Below are positions 33,769 through 41,209 of a stretch of DNA of 64,000 nucleotides, piece after piece. Source of the DNA: Bog-756 sp963738545 (GTDB lineage Bacteria > Actinomycetota > Acidimicrobiia > Acidimicrobiales > RAAP-2); assembly GCA_963738545.1 (NCBI GenBank), contig CAVTXA010000008.1, forward strand, positions 620,001 through 684,000, given 5' to 3'. Each line of letters begins with the position of its first letter. Position 1 is the stretch's first letter. The translations under genes and the position numbers were made by a program. The notes below the pieces were generated by a model, which saw only the letters and a program-made list of their open reading frames with translations, had not been told where the DNA came from and searched no databases.

Positions 33769-34398
33769 ATGAACACCGGGCGAAACCTGATCAGCTGGCT
33801 CCTCTTGGGCCTCCTCACCGTGCTGGCCCTGGGTGGTGCCGTCCTGGGTATCGCCCAGGCGCCGAAGAACGTGCCCCTGGCCCAGGCGGTCACCAACACG
33901 CTGGGTGCCGCCAACTACTCGGAGGTCCTGACCGAGAACACGCCCCAGGGCAAGCAGACCGACTATCTGGTGTACCAGGCCCCCGATCGGCTGGGTGGCT
34001 ACATCCAGAGCGGGTCCAAGCGCACCTACGTCTACGTGATCGGGAAGGTGGAGTACCAGAGCCTGACCGTGGCCAACAACACCCCGACCAACCAGCTCGT
34101 GTTCTACCGGCAGGCCAGCCAGGGGGCCCAAGCCCTCGATCCGGCGCACGGGTACCTGCCCTACGCCAAGCAGGCCACCGACATCCAGCAGTCGGGTGAC
34201 ACCTACTCGTTCACGCTCTCGGAGACCACGGCCCAGGGCAAGCAGAGCGGCAAGTTCACCTACACCGTCACCGGCTCGTACATCTCGGAGTTCACCCTGG
34301 ACGTGGCCACGGCTTCGGTGCAGCTGATCATCACCCAGGTGGGGTCGTCGCCGCCGGTCATGCTCCCGTCTGGCGCCAAGGTGGTCAAGGCGGGCTGA
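33769..34398 (+). CDS. Membrane-anchored hypothetical protein
   Basis: This 209-residue protein has one N-terminal hydrophobic segment (ISWLLLGLLTVLALGGAVLGIA) that serves as an anchor or uncleaved signal. The rest is beta-rich, with repeated Gln/Thr/Ser-rich strands. The layout of a short anchor plus a beta sheet is like mycobacterial LppX/LprG-type lipid carriers, but there is no lipobox Cys, and I do not recognise the family. The start follows a -10 box by 7 bases. Confidence 0.7.
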   Translation: MNTGRNLISWLLLGLLTVLALGGAVLGIAQAPKNVPLAQAVTNTLGAANYSEVLTENTPQGKQTDYLVYQAPDRLGGYIQSGSKRTYVYVIGKVEYQSLTVANNTPTNQLVFYRQASQGAQALDPAHGYLPYAKQATDIQQSGDTYSFTLSETTAQGKQSGKFTYTVTGSYISEFTLDVATASVQLIITQVGSSPPVMLPSGAKVVKAG

Positions 34399-34403
34399 GC
34401 GTC

Positions 34404-34428
34404 GGGCCAGCCGCCGTCAGGCCGGCCC
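34404..34428. terminator. Bidirectional terminator-like hairpin
   Basis: GGGCCAGCC (34404-34412) pairs with GGCCGGCCC (34420-34428) with one mismatch and a 7-base loop. It fills the gap between two converging genes. Confidence 0.5.
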
Positions 34429-35103
34429 TCAGACCGTGGTCGGGGCCACCGCCTCGTCGATGGCCCGGCGCAGCTCCCGGGCGTGGCGCCCCGGGTCGTC
34501 CGCCTCGCAGAGCCATCGGACCACCACGAAGTGCCGGGCACCGGCGTCGGCCATGGCCCCGACCGTTTCGGGGTCCACGCCCCCGGTGATCCACACCGGC
34601 CACGGCGACAGGGCCACCGCCCGGGTGATGTAGCCGAGGCCGGTGCCGGGTCGCCCGGGCTTGGTCGGGGTCGGGCTCACCGGCCCGGCCGAGAGGTACT
34701 GGACCGGGACGGGACCGGGCCCCGACGCGGGGTCCCCGACGGCCGCCTCCACCTCGGGCACGGCGTGGGTCGACAGGCCGATGACGGCCTCGTCGCCGAC
34801 CACCCGACGGGCGGCGAAGGGCGAGGAGTCGTCCTGGCCCACATGGACCCCGTCGGCGCCGACGGCCGCAGCCAGGTCGGGACGGTCGTTGAGGATGAAG
34901 GGCACCCCACGGTCGGCGCAGACCCCTCGGACGACGGCGGCCCGTTCGGCCAGTCGGCGGTCGTCCAGCTGCTTCTCCCGCAACTGGACGATGTCCACGC
35001 CCCCGTCGACGCAGGCCTCGACGAAGCGCCCGAGGTCGGGTCGGTCCGGGGTGCACAGGTACAGCCTCCGGTCGGCCAGGCCCCACCGGTCCGGGATCGC
35101 CAC
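34429..35103 (-). CDS. thiE: Thiamine-phosphate synthase
   Basis: ThiE joins the pyrimidine and thiazole halves of thiamine phosphate. This 224-residue TIM barrel has LADRRLYLCT, DIVQLREKQLDDRRL, NDRPDLAAAVGADGVHVGQDD and ITGGVDPETV, covering substrate and pyrophosphate sites. GTG 35103 is the first sensible start, 8 bases after the HhH-GPD stop; a CTG at 35115 would overlap that stop. No other thiamine genes or TPP riboswitch are present. Confidence 0.88.
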   Translation of the reverse strand: MAIPDRWGLADRRLYLCTPDRPDLGRFVEACVDGGVDIVQLREKQLDDRRLAERAAVVRGVCADRGVPFILNDRPDLAAAVGADGVHVGQDDSSPFAARRVVGDEAVIGLSTHAVPEVEAAVGDPASGPGPVPVQYLSAGPVSPTPTKPGRPGTGLGYITRAVALSPWPVWITGGVDPETVGAMADAGARHFVVVRWLCEADDPGRHARELRRAIDEAVAPTTV

Positions 35104-35111
35104 GGGCGGGA

Positions 35112-35690
35112 TCAGCCGGCCGCGGCCGCCTTGGCCTTGGCCTTCATCTTCTGCTTGTACTGGCGCACCTTGGCCAGGGCCTCGGGGGAGTCGATGTCGG
35201 CCACCGACCGGAAGGACCCGGTGTCCCCGTAGGGCGATGCGACCTTCTCCCAGCCGGGGGGTCGGACGCCGAGCTGCTTGCCGAGCAGGGCGATGAAGAT
35301 CCGTGCCTTCTGCTCCCCGAAGCCGGGCAGGGCCTTGATGTGGGCGAGGAGAGTCTTGCCGTCGCCGGCCGATGTCCAGATGGCGGCGGGGTCGCCCCCG
35401 TAGGAGTCCACGATGACGGTGCACACCTCCTGGACCCGTCCGGCCATGGACTTGGGGAACCGGTGGAGGGCGGGCCTCTCGCTGAACACGGCGGCCAGGG
35501 CCTCGGGGTCCATCGAGGCCAGCTCGGCGACGTCAAGGCGGCCCCCGAGACGTTCCCGCAGGTCGAAGGGGGACCGGAAGGCCCGCTCCAAGGGGACCTG
35601 CTGGTCCAGAATCATGCCTATCAATAGTGCCAGCGGGTCGGTGCTCAGCAGTCGGTCGGCGGCTTCATCGCCGCTCAGGTACAGGGACAT
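35112..35690 (-). CDS. HhH-GPD family base-excision repair protein (chimeric 5' end)
   Basis: This 192-residue protein of the HhH-GPD superfamily has a hairpin LPGFGEQKARIFIALLGKQ and a Lys-rich tail (KQKMKAKAKAAAAG). It belongs to an actinobacterial group annotated only as uncharacterised HhH-GPD DNA repair proteins. ATG 35690 begins the homologous region; the frame runs on upstream into the broken HEPN gene. The first 32 codons (down to LDQQV) are noticeably more A+T rich than the rest. A separate remnant with the same first 31 residues lies at 36862-36978. It therefore looks like a chimera whose 5' end came with an insertion. Confidence 0.85.
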   Translation of the reverse strand: MSLYLSGDEAADRLLSTDPLALLIGMILDQQVPLERAFRSPFDLRERLGGRLDVAELASMDPEALAAVFSERPALHRFPKSMAGRVQEVCTVIVDSYGGDPAAIWTSAGDGKTLLAHIKALPGFGEQKARIFIALLGKQLGVRPPGWEKVASPYGDTGSFRSVADIDSPEALAKVRQYKQKMKAKAKAAAAG

Positions 35691-36126
35691 AGGGGCAGCG
35701 TATGCGAGTTCGTGTCCCCGTTCGACTTCGTCGGCGGCCCGCGCCACGAGCGAGGTGACCCACCTCACTGTGTCCCGAGCCTTCCGAGGGGCCACCACGA
35801 TCACGCCGTCGTGGGCCTCATCCTTCACGTCGAGGAGGCGAGCGAGCGACGCGGAGAGCTGGGCTCCGTCAGGAACGGCTGTCTTGAGAGATCGGCCGCC
35901 TTCCGATGGTCGTCACCTCGGTGGCGGCTACGCAAGGGACGCAACCGATGGCATCGGAGGCGGCGATACCAGCGAGGACGGCGAGCCCTGCGGCAACATC
36001 GAGGAACTCATCTCGAGATTGCTCATCGAGGACCACCGAGGCGACTTCGAGATAGGCCCGAGCCGTCGCCAGGCGCGCACGCGCCTCCCGCTTGCCGCGC
36101 GGCGTTGTTCCCAAGGTGTTGGCCAT
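35691..36126 (-). pseudogene. HEPN-domain protein, broken by two frameshifts
   Basis: The start is intact (ATG 36126, 5 bases after the nucleotidyltransferase stop) and encodes an all-helical N-terminus with YLEVASVVLDEQ and AVLAGIAASDAIGC, typical of HEPN proteins paired with nucleotidyltransferases. As written the frame ends at 35869. Homologous sequence continues in the next frame near 35931 (RSRHRGDDHRKAADL) and in the third frame from about 35886 (TAVPDGAQLSASLARLLDVK, then ARDTVRWVTSLVARAADEVE), running into the HhH-GPD start. Each shift fits a 1-base deletion. HEPN proteins are RNases or accept AMP from the partner. It is either dead or a sequencing error. Confidence 0.6.
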
Positions 36127-36131
36127 GCCGG

Positions 36132-36872
36132 CTACACCGTCCGATTCGCACACGCTGACCCGGTGGCGATCGATGTGCCCATGAGGTCGATCGCATCTCG
36201 CTCGATGTCGGCAATCAGGGCAGTGTTCCGAGACCGGTCCACCCATTCGGCAAAGGAGAGATCCACAACTTGAAGTGGATTGCCGCTCCAAAGAAGCACA
36301 TGGGCACGCAGCGTGTCGATGTGCTGAGGCCACCGTGCGGCCTCAGCAGGGGAGGCAGCCATCGGAGCGGTCATGAAGGCGGCCACTGCGTCGATGACGT
36401 TCGTCTTTCGCCGTGGTCCGGCTTCACCGGGGAATGGTGGGTGCACCAGCAGCACGTCCACGTCGCTGTCGACGTCGCCGTCACCACGGGCCGCCGAACC
36501 GAAGGCACAGGCATACAGGGGCTTCGGTTTCCAGCCGCTGAGCTCCTTGCGCATGCGACGCCAGAGCTCGATCCGAAGATCAGCCATAGTGGTGGCAATG
36601 GGGACAGCAACGTGCTCACGATTGAGCTCGTGGACCCGGTTCCGCCCCATCTCCGTGGCCTGCACCAGCCCCTGGTCGACCAGGCGGGCCAGGCACCTCC
36701 GTACGCCGATCTCCGATTCACGCACCGCTTCAGCGGCCACTTCGCCCGCCGTGAGGGGCCGGCCGGAATGGGCCAGAACGGCAAGGACCGGTCCGTCCAG
36801 TGACGGTGTGATCGACCTCGTGGGGTCTCCCAAATCCAACTTACCGCCCAGGTGCCCTCCCTTACCGGTCAC
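36132..36872 (-). CDS. wHTH-nucleotidyltransferase (MNT-type)
   Basis: The 246-residue product has a winged-helix domain (residues 25-90) followed by a minimal nucleotidyltransferase domain with the motif FGSAARGDGDVDSDVDVLLV at 124-143; the catalytic Asp pair and Gly-Ser are present. Such proteins pair with HEPN toxins and neutralise them by adding AMP; the HEPN gene starts 5 bases downstream. The fused winged helix suggests autoregulation. GTG 36872 is uncertain. Base composition is lower in G+C than both flanks, and it sits in the inserted segment. Confidence 0.8.
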   Translation of the reverse strand: MTGKGGHLGGKLDLGDPTRSITPSLDGPVLAVLAHSGRPLTAGEVAAEAVRESEIGVRRCLARLVDQGLVQATEMGRNRVHELNREHVAVPIATTMADLRIELWRRMRKELSGWKPKPLYACAFGSAARGDGDVDSDVDVLLVHPPFPGEAGPRRKTNVIDAVAAFMTAPMAASPAEAARWPQHIDTLRAHVLLWSGNPLQVVDLSFAEWVDRSRNTALIADIERDAIDLMGTSIATGSACANRTV

Positions 36873-36978
36873 TCCATGGTTTTCGCACCTGCTGGTCCAG
36901 CACCATGGCGATGAGCAGCGCCAGGGGATCGTCGGAGAGCAGCTGGTCTACGGCGTCGTCGCCAGTCACGTGGATCAC
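36862..36978 (-). pseudogene. 5' remnant of a HhH-GPD gene
   Basis: Thirty-eight codons from a GTG at 36978. Residues 3-31 (HVTGDDAVDQLLSDDPLALL, then IAMVLDQQV) match the start of the intact protein at 35690 (YLSGDEAADRLLSTDPLALL, then IGMILDQQV). Similarity stops exactly after LDQQV, where the sequence turns to unrelated codons and a stop. It is rich in G+C, like the host flank. Confidence 0.7.
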
Positions 36979-37036
36979 CCGGTCAGGTACCCACGATGGA
37001 GGCTCGAGGATCAATTCCCGTGCCGCCGGCTCGGGG

Positions 37037-39754
37037 TCAGTCCGTCCAGGGGTCGTCCGAGCCCGGGTCGATCCCGTACTTGTCGATGGCTTCGGCCACG
37101 GTGGCGGTCGGCAGCGCCCCCTCGGCGGCCAGGCCGGCCAGGACGGCCACCACCACGTGGGCCGCGTCCACCTCGAAGAATCGGCGGAGGACCTCTCGGG
37201 TGTCCGACCGCCCGAAGCCGTCGGTGCCGAGGGAGGTGAACCGACGGGGCATCCACCGGGCCACCTGGTCCGGCACCGTCCGCATGAAGTCGGTGACGGC
37301 GACGATGGGCCCGCCCGACCCCGCCAACGACTCGGTGACGAAGGGCACCCGCTCGGTCTCACCGGGATGGAGGCGGTTCCACCGCTCCACCGAGATGGCG
37401 TCCTCGCGCAGCGACTTGTACGACGTCACCGACCAGACCTCGGCCTCGACCCCCCAGTCCTCGGTAAGCAGGCGTTGGGCCTCGACCGTCTCCTGCCATG
37501 CCGACCCGGAGAACAAGAGGGTGGCCCGCAGGGCTCGGGTGGCCCCGTCGGCCGGAGCCTCGCCGAACCGGTAGAGGCCCTTGATGGTCCCGAGCCGGAC
37601 CCGCTCGGCCTCGGTGGGATCGGGGGGCAGGGCCGGCATCGGGTAGTTCTCGTTGTAGAGGGTCATGTACCAGACCCGGTCCTCGGGTTCGGGTCCGGTC
37701 ATGCGACGGATGCCGTCCTCGACGATGGCGGCCACCTCGTAGGAGAAGGCCGGGTCGTAGGCAGCGACACTGGGGACCGTGGACGCCAGGAGCAGGGAGT
37801 GCCCGTCCTGGTGCTGGAGACCCTCGCCATTCAGGGTGGTCCGACCGGCGGTGCAGCCCAGCAGGAAGCCCCGGCCGCGGGAGTCCGAGAGGGCCCAGAG
37901 CAGGTCGCCTACCCGCTGGAAGCCGAACATGGAGTAGAAGAGGTAGAAGGGGATCATGGGCTGGCCCCAGGTGGCGTACGAGGTCGCCGCGGCGGTGAAG
38001 GCGGCCACGGCGCCGGCCTCGGTGATGCCCTCTTGGAGCACCTGGCCCGAAGCGCTCTCGGCGTAGTGGAGGGCCAATCCGGCGTCCACCGGCGTGTAGT
38101 GCTGGCCCCCGGGTGCGTAGATCTGCACCTCGCTGATCAGCGACTCGAGACCGAAGGTCCGGGCCTCGTCCGAAACGATGGGAACGATGCGCTCACCGAT
38201 GCCCGGATCCCGGGTGAGGGAGCGGAGCAGACGGGAAAAGGCCATGGTGGTCGAGACGGCCTGGCGTCCGGACCCGGCCTCCAGGTCGGCGAAGCCGTCG
38301 TGCCCGGCCGGCGGAAGGGGCTCGGCGCGCACCACCCGCCGGGGGAGGGGGCCGCCGAGCGCCGCACGGCGCTCGGCCAGGTAGCGCGCGGCCTTGGAGT
38401 CGGGATCGGGCCGGTAGTAGGGGGGCAGGTCGGCGTCGAGGTCGGACTCGGGGATCTCCTCGTGGAGGAAGAGCCGGTTCCGCAGGGTCAACAGTTGGGC
38501 CTTGGTCATCTTCTTGATCTGGTGGGTGGCGTTGCGGGCCTCGATCTCGGGTCCGAGCGTCCACCCCTTGACCGTCTTGGCCAGGATGGCGGTCGGCGCC
38601 CCCACATGCTCGGTGGCCGCCTTGTAGGCGGCGAAGAGCTTGCGGTAGTCGTGCCCGCCCCGGGGAAGGGACTGGAGTTCCTCATCGGAGAGGTGGGCCA
38701 CCAGCTCCTGGAGGCGGGGGTCGGGCCCGAAGAAGTGCTCCCGGATGTAGGCCCCCGATTCGGTGGCGTACTTCTGGAACTCGCCGTCCACGGTGGCGTT
38801 CATCTTGTTCAAGAGAACGCCGTCCACGTCCTTGGCCAGCAGCTCGTCCCAGGTGCGACCCCAGATGACCTTGATGACGTTCCATCCCGCCCCCCGGAAG
38901 AGCGCCTCGAACTCCTGGATGACCTTGCCATTGCCCCGTACCGGCCCGTCGAGGCGCTGGAGGTTGCAGTTGACCACGAAGACCAGGTTGTCGAGGTGCT
39001 CGCGTCCGGCCATCCCGAGGGCGCCGATGGTCTCGGGCTCGTCGAACTCACCGTCGCCCACGAAGCACCAGACCCGACTCTGGCTGGCGTCGATGAGCCC
39101 GCGGGCGTGCAGGTAGCGGGCCACGTGGGCCTGGGCGATGGCATTGAGCGGCCCGAGACCCATGGACACGGTCGGGTACTCCCAGAACTCGGGCATGAGA
39201 CGGGGGTGGGGGTAGGAGGAGAGTCCGTCCACGCCCACCTCGAACCGGAAGTTGTCCAGGTGCTCCTCGGACAGCCGGCCCTCGACGAAGGCCCGGGCGT
39301 AGATGCCCGGAGAGGCATGCCCCTGGAAGTAGATCTGGTCCCCGGGCCGCCCATCGTCCTTGCCCCGGAAGAAGTGGTTGAACCCCACCTCGTAGAGGGC
39401 GGCCGAGCTGGCATAGGTGGACAGGTGGCCGCCGATGGCCTCCGAGCGGACATTGGCCCGCACCACCATGACGGCGGCGTTCCACCGGATGAAGGCCCGG
39501 ATCCGCCGTTCGAGGTACTCGTCCCCGGGGAACTCGGGCTCCTCGTCGGTGGGGATGGTGTTGACGTAGGGGCTGGACACGGTGGCCGGGAAGTCGACGT
39601 GCTTCTGGCCGGCCCGCTCGAGGATCCGCATCAGTAGGTACCGGGCCCGGGTCCGTCCATAGGTGTCGACCACGTCGTCGAAGGCATCGAGCCATTCGGC
39701 GGTCTCTTGGGGATCGCGGTCGGGAAGCTGATGGCTGACACCGTCGAACAACAT
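37037..39754 (-). CDS. aceE: Pyruvate dehydrogenase E1 component, homodimeric type
   Basis: AceE decarboxylates pyruvate with thiamine diphosphate and passes the acetyl group to lipoyl-E2. The 905-residue length fits the single-chain E1 of actinobacteria. The ThDP motif GDGEFDEPETIGALGMAGRE to VNCN is intact, as are GGHLSTYASSAALYEVGFNH and FYLFYSMFGFQRVGDL. ATG 39754 has GGGAG 10 bases upstream, a leadered start. It is divergent from rnhA; a palindrome at 39797 lies in between. E2 and E3 genes are at 44-47 kb. Confidence 0.96.
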   Translation of the reverse strand: MLFDGVSHQLPDRDPQETAEWLDAFDDVVDTYGRTRARYLLMRILERAGQKHVDFPATVSSPYVNTIPTDEEPEFPGDEYLERRIRAFIRWNAAVMVVRANVRSEAIGGHLSTYASSAALYEVGFNHFFRGKDDGRPGDQIYFQGHASPGIYARAFVEGRLSEEHLDNFRFEVGVDGLSSYPHPRLMPEFWEYPTVSMGLGPLNAIAQAHVARYLHARGLIDASQSRVWCFVGDGEFDEPETIGALGMAGREHLDNLVFVVNCNLQRLDGPVRGNGKVIQEFEALFRGAGWNVIKVIWGRTWDELLAKDVDGVLLNKMNATVDGEFQKYATESGAYIREHFFGPDPRLQELVAHLSDEELQSLPRGGHDYRKLFAAYKAATEHVGAPTAILAKTVKGWTLGPEIEARNATHQIKKMTKAQLLTLRNRLFLHEEIPESDLDADLPPYYRPDPDSKAARYLAERRAALGGPLPRRVVRAEPLPPAGHDGFADLEAGSGRQAVSTTMAFSRLLRSLTRDPGIGERIVPIVSDEARTFGLESLISEVQIYAPGGQHYTPVDAGLALHYAESASGQVLQEGITEAGAVAAFTAAATSYATWGQPMIPFYLFYSMFGFQRVGDLLWALSDSRGRGFLLGCTAGRTTLNGEGLQHQDGHSLLLASTVPSVAAYDPAFSYEVAAIVEDGIRRMTGPEPEDRVWYMTLYNENYPMPALPPDPTEAERVRLGTIKGLYRFGEAPADGATRALRATLLFSGSAWQETVEAQRLLTEDWGVEAEVWSVTSYKSLREDAISVERWNRLHPGETERVPFVTESLAGSGGPIVAVTDFMRTVPDQVARWMPRRFTSLGTDGFGRSDTREVLRRFFEVDAAHVVVAVLAGLAAEGALPTATVAEAIDKYGIDPGSDDPWTD

Positions 39755-39796
39755 GAGGCCATGCTCCCACCGCTCGGTGGTGCAAGGGAATTCATC

Positions 39797-39808
39797 AGAA
39801 CGCGTTCT
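39797..39808. promoter_or_regulatory. Candidate operator between aceE and rnhA
   Basis: AGAACGCGTTCT is a perfect 12-base palindrome 42 bases upstream of the aceE start. It overlaps a second inverted repeat, GCGTTC-TACC-GAACGC (39802-39817). The AAC-N2-GTT core is of the type bound by some TetR-family repressors such as KstR. Confidence 0.45.
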
Positions 39809-39856
39809 ACCGAACGCGACGCCCGAGGCGTGCACTCACCGGGGTGGCGGAGCGGG

Positions 39857-39862
39857 CATGCT
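39857..39862 (+). promoter_or_regulatory. Weak -10 box (rnhA)
   Basis: CATGCT, 6 bases before ATG 39869. Confidence 0.3.
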
Positions 39863-39868
39863 GTCCCG

Positions 39869-40321
39869 ATGCACGCAGACGCCCACGGACCCGATCCGGC
39901 GCCCACCGTCGTCTTCACCGACGGCTCCTGTCGGGGCAATCCCGGCCCGGGCGGCTGGGCCTGGGCCGTCGACGGGGGTCCCTCGGACAGTGGTGGCGAA
40001 CCCCACACCACCAATCAGCGGATGGAGGTCACCGCCGTGGTGCGCGCCCTGCAGTCCCTCCCCGGCCCCATCCACGTGGTGAGCGACTCCACCTACGTCG
40101 TCAACTGCTTCAAGGATCGCTGGTGGCAAGGGTGGCAACGCCGGGGGTGGAAGAACACCCAGGGCAAGCCGGTGGCCAACCAGGATCTCTGGAGGGAGCT
40201 GATCCCGCTGGTCGTGGAGTCGGGACGTCCGGTGTCCTTCGAGTGGGTGAAGGGCCACTCGGGCCACCGGATGAACGATCTGGTCGACCTGCTGGCCACC
40301 CAGGCGGCCGACCTGCAGTAG
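39869..40321 (+). CDS. rnhA: Ribonuclease HI
   Basis: RNase HI cuts RNA in RNA-DNA hybrids. This 150-residue protein has the four catalytic acids in context: VVFTDGSCRGNPGPGGWAW, Glu in NQRMEVTAVV, Asp in VVSDSTYVV and Asp in HSGHRMNDLVD. WWQGWQRRGWKNTQG is the basic handle region. ATG 39869 begins the homologous part. Confidence 0.94.
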   Translation: MHADAHGPDPAPTVVFTDGSCRGNPGPGGWAWAVDGGPSDSGGEPHTTNQRMEVTAVVRALQSLPGPIHVVSDSTYVVNCFKDRWWQGWQRRGWKNTQGKPVANQDLWRELIPLVVESGRPVSFEWVKGHSGHRMNDLVDLLATQAADLQ

Positions 40322-40355
40322 TGCATCCCGGGCCGGGCCCCAAGAGGGGACCCGT

Positions 40356-40384
40356 TTGGGTTCGGGGCCCGGCTCCCGTAACCT
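40356..40384 (+). promoter_or_regulatory. Promoter of the 40391 SDR gene
   Basis: TTGGGT (40356-40361), 17 bases, TAACCT (40379-40384), then 6 bases to the ATG. One of the best complete promoters in the window. Confidence 0.6.
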
Positions 40385-40390
40385 GCTGGC

Positions 40391-41158
40391 ATGGAGATCC
40401 AAGGAAGTTCAGCCATCATCACCGGTGGGGCGTCGGGCCTCGGCGAGGCCACCGCCCGGAACCTGGCCGCCCGCGGCGTGCGGGTCACCGTCTTCGACCG
40501 CAACGAGGAGCGCGGCAAGGAGGTCGTGACCGACATCGGCGCCAACGCCAACTTCGTCGGCGGCGACGTGACCGAGCCTGAGGACTGCCAGAAGGCCGTG
40601 GACCAGGCGGCCGACGGGGGAAATCTGCGCATCGCCGTCAACTGCGCCGGCACCGGATGGGTGGGGCGGGTCATCAACCGCGACGGCTCCCCGCACGACC
40701 TGCAGCCCTTCCAGTTCATCCAGAACCTGAACGTGATCGGGACCTTCAACGTGATGACCAAGGCGGCCTCGGCCATCGCCACCGTCGAGCCCCAGGAGAA
40801 CGGCGAGCGCGGCGTCATCGTCAACACGGCCTCGGTGGCCGCCTTCGACGGACAGATCGGGCAGCTGGCCTACTCGGCGTCCAAGGGGGCCATCGTGGGC
40901 ATGACGCTGCCGGCGGCGCGGGACCTGGCCGTCGTGGGCATCCGGGTGCTGGCCATCGCCCCGGGCCTGTTCAACACCCCGCTGCTGTCCATGCTCCCCG
41001 ACGAGGCCCGCAACGAGTTGGCCAAGTCGGTCAACTTCCCCAAGCGCCTGGGCAACCCGGCCGAGTTCGGTGAACTGGTGGCCCACATCGCCTCCAACAG
41101 CTACCTCAACGCCGAGGTGATCCGGCTCGACGGCGGCATCCGGATGCCGCCCAAGTAG
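40391..41158 (+). CDS. SDR, 3-hydroxyacyl-CoA dehydrogenase type 2-like
   Basis: The product (255 residues) has the SDR cofactor loop TGGASGLGEATARNLAARG, NCAG in IAVNCAGTGWVGR, the catalytic Ser in NTASVAAFDG and YSASKGAIVGM (Tyr-x3-Lys). The closing pattern IAPGLFNTPLL to VIRLDGGIRMPPK resembles the HSD17B10/3-hydroxy-2-methylbutyryl-CoA dehydrogenase group, which oxidises short or branched hydroxyacyl-CoAs. It is a single gene with its own promoter and a hairpin after it. Confidence 0.88.
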   Translation: MEIQGSSAIITGGASGLGEATARNLAARGVRVTVFDRNEERGKEVVTDIGANANFVGGDVTEPEDCQKAVDQAADGGNLRIAVNCAGTGWVGRVINRDGSPHDLQPFQFIQNLNVIGTFNVMTKAASAIATVEPQENGERGVIVNTASVAAFDGQIGQLAYSASKGAIVGMTLPAARDLAVVGIRVLAIAPGLFNTPLLSMLPDEARNELAKSVNFPKRLGNPAEFGELVAHIASNSYLNAEVIRLDGGIRMPPK

Positions 41159-41165
41159 GCGTACC

Positions 41166-41190
41166 CCGCCGCCGATCCCGGCAGCGGCGG
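41166..41190 (+). terminator. Hairpin terminator after the SDR gene
   Basis: CCGCCGC (41166-41172) and GCGGCGG (41184-41190), 11-base loop, 7 bases after the stop. Confidence 0.4.
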
Positions 41191-41209
41191 TAGTGTCGCC
41201 GGGAGTGCC

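Larger units (their letters stand above)
35596..36900. mobile_element. Inserted MNT-HEPN module bounded by 14-base direct repeats
   Basis: ACCTGCTGGTCCAG occurs at 35596-35609 and 36887-36900, both times encoding Leu-Asp-Gln-Gln-Val of a HhH-GPD protein. Between them lie the nucleotidyltransferase, the HEPN remnant and a second, more A+T-rich copy of the HhH-GPD 5' end. The simplest reading is recombination at the shared codons: foreign DNA entered the gene, left the native 5' end as a 38-codon stub, and supplied a new one. No transposase or integrase is present. Confidence 0.5.

Noticed and set aside
35104..35111. TPP riboswitch for thiE
   Set aside because: thiE starts 8 bases after the previous stop inside an operon; there is no leader to hold one.
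36905..39637. 910-codon open frame on the plus strand opposite aceE
   Set aside because: Same shadow pattern; aceE motifs are complete on the other strand.
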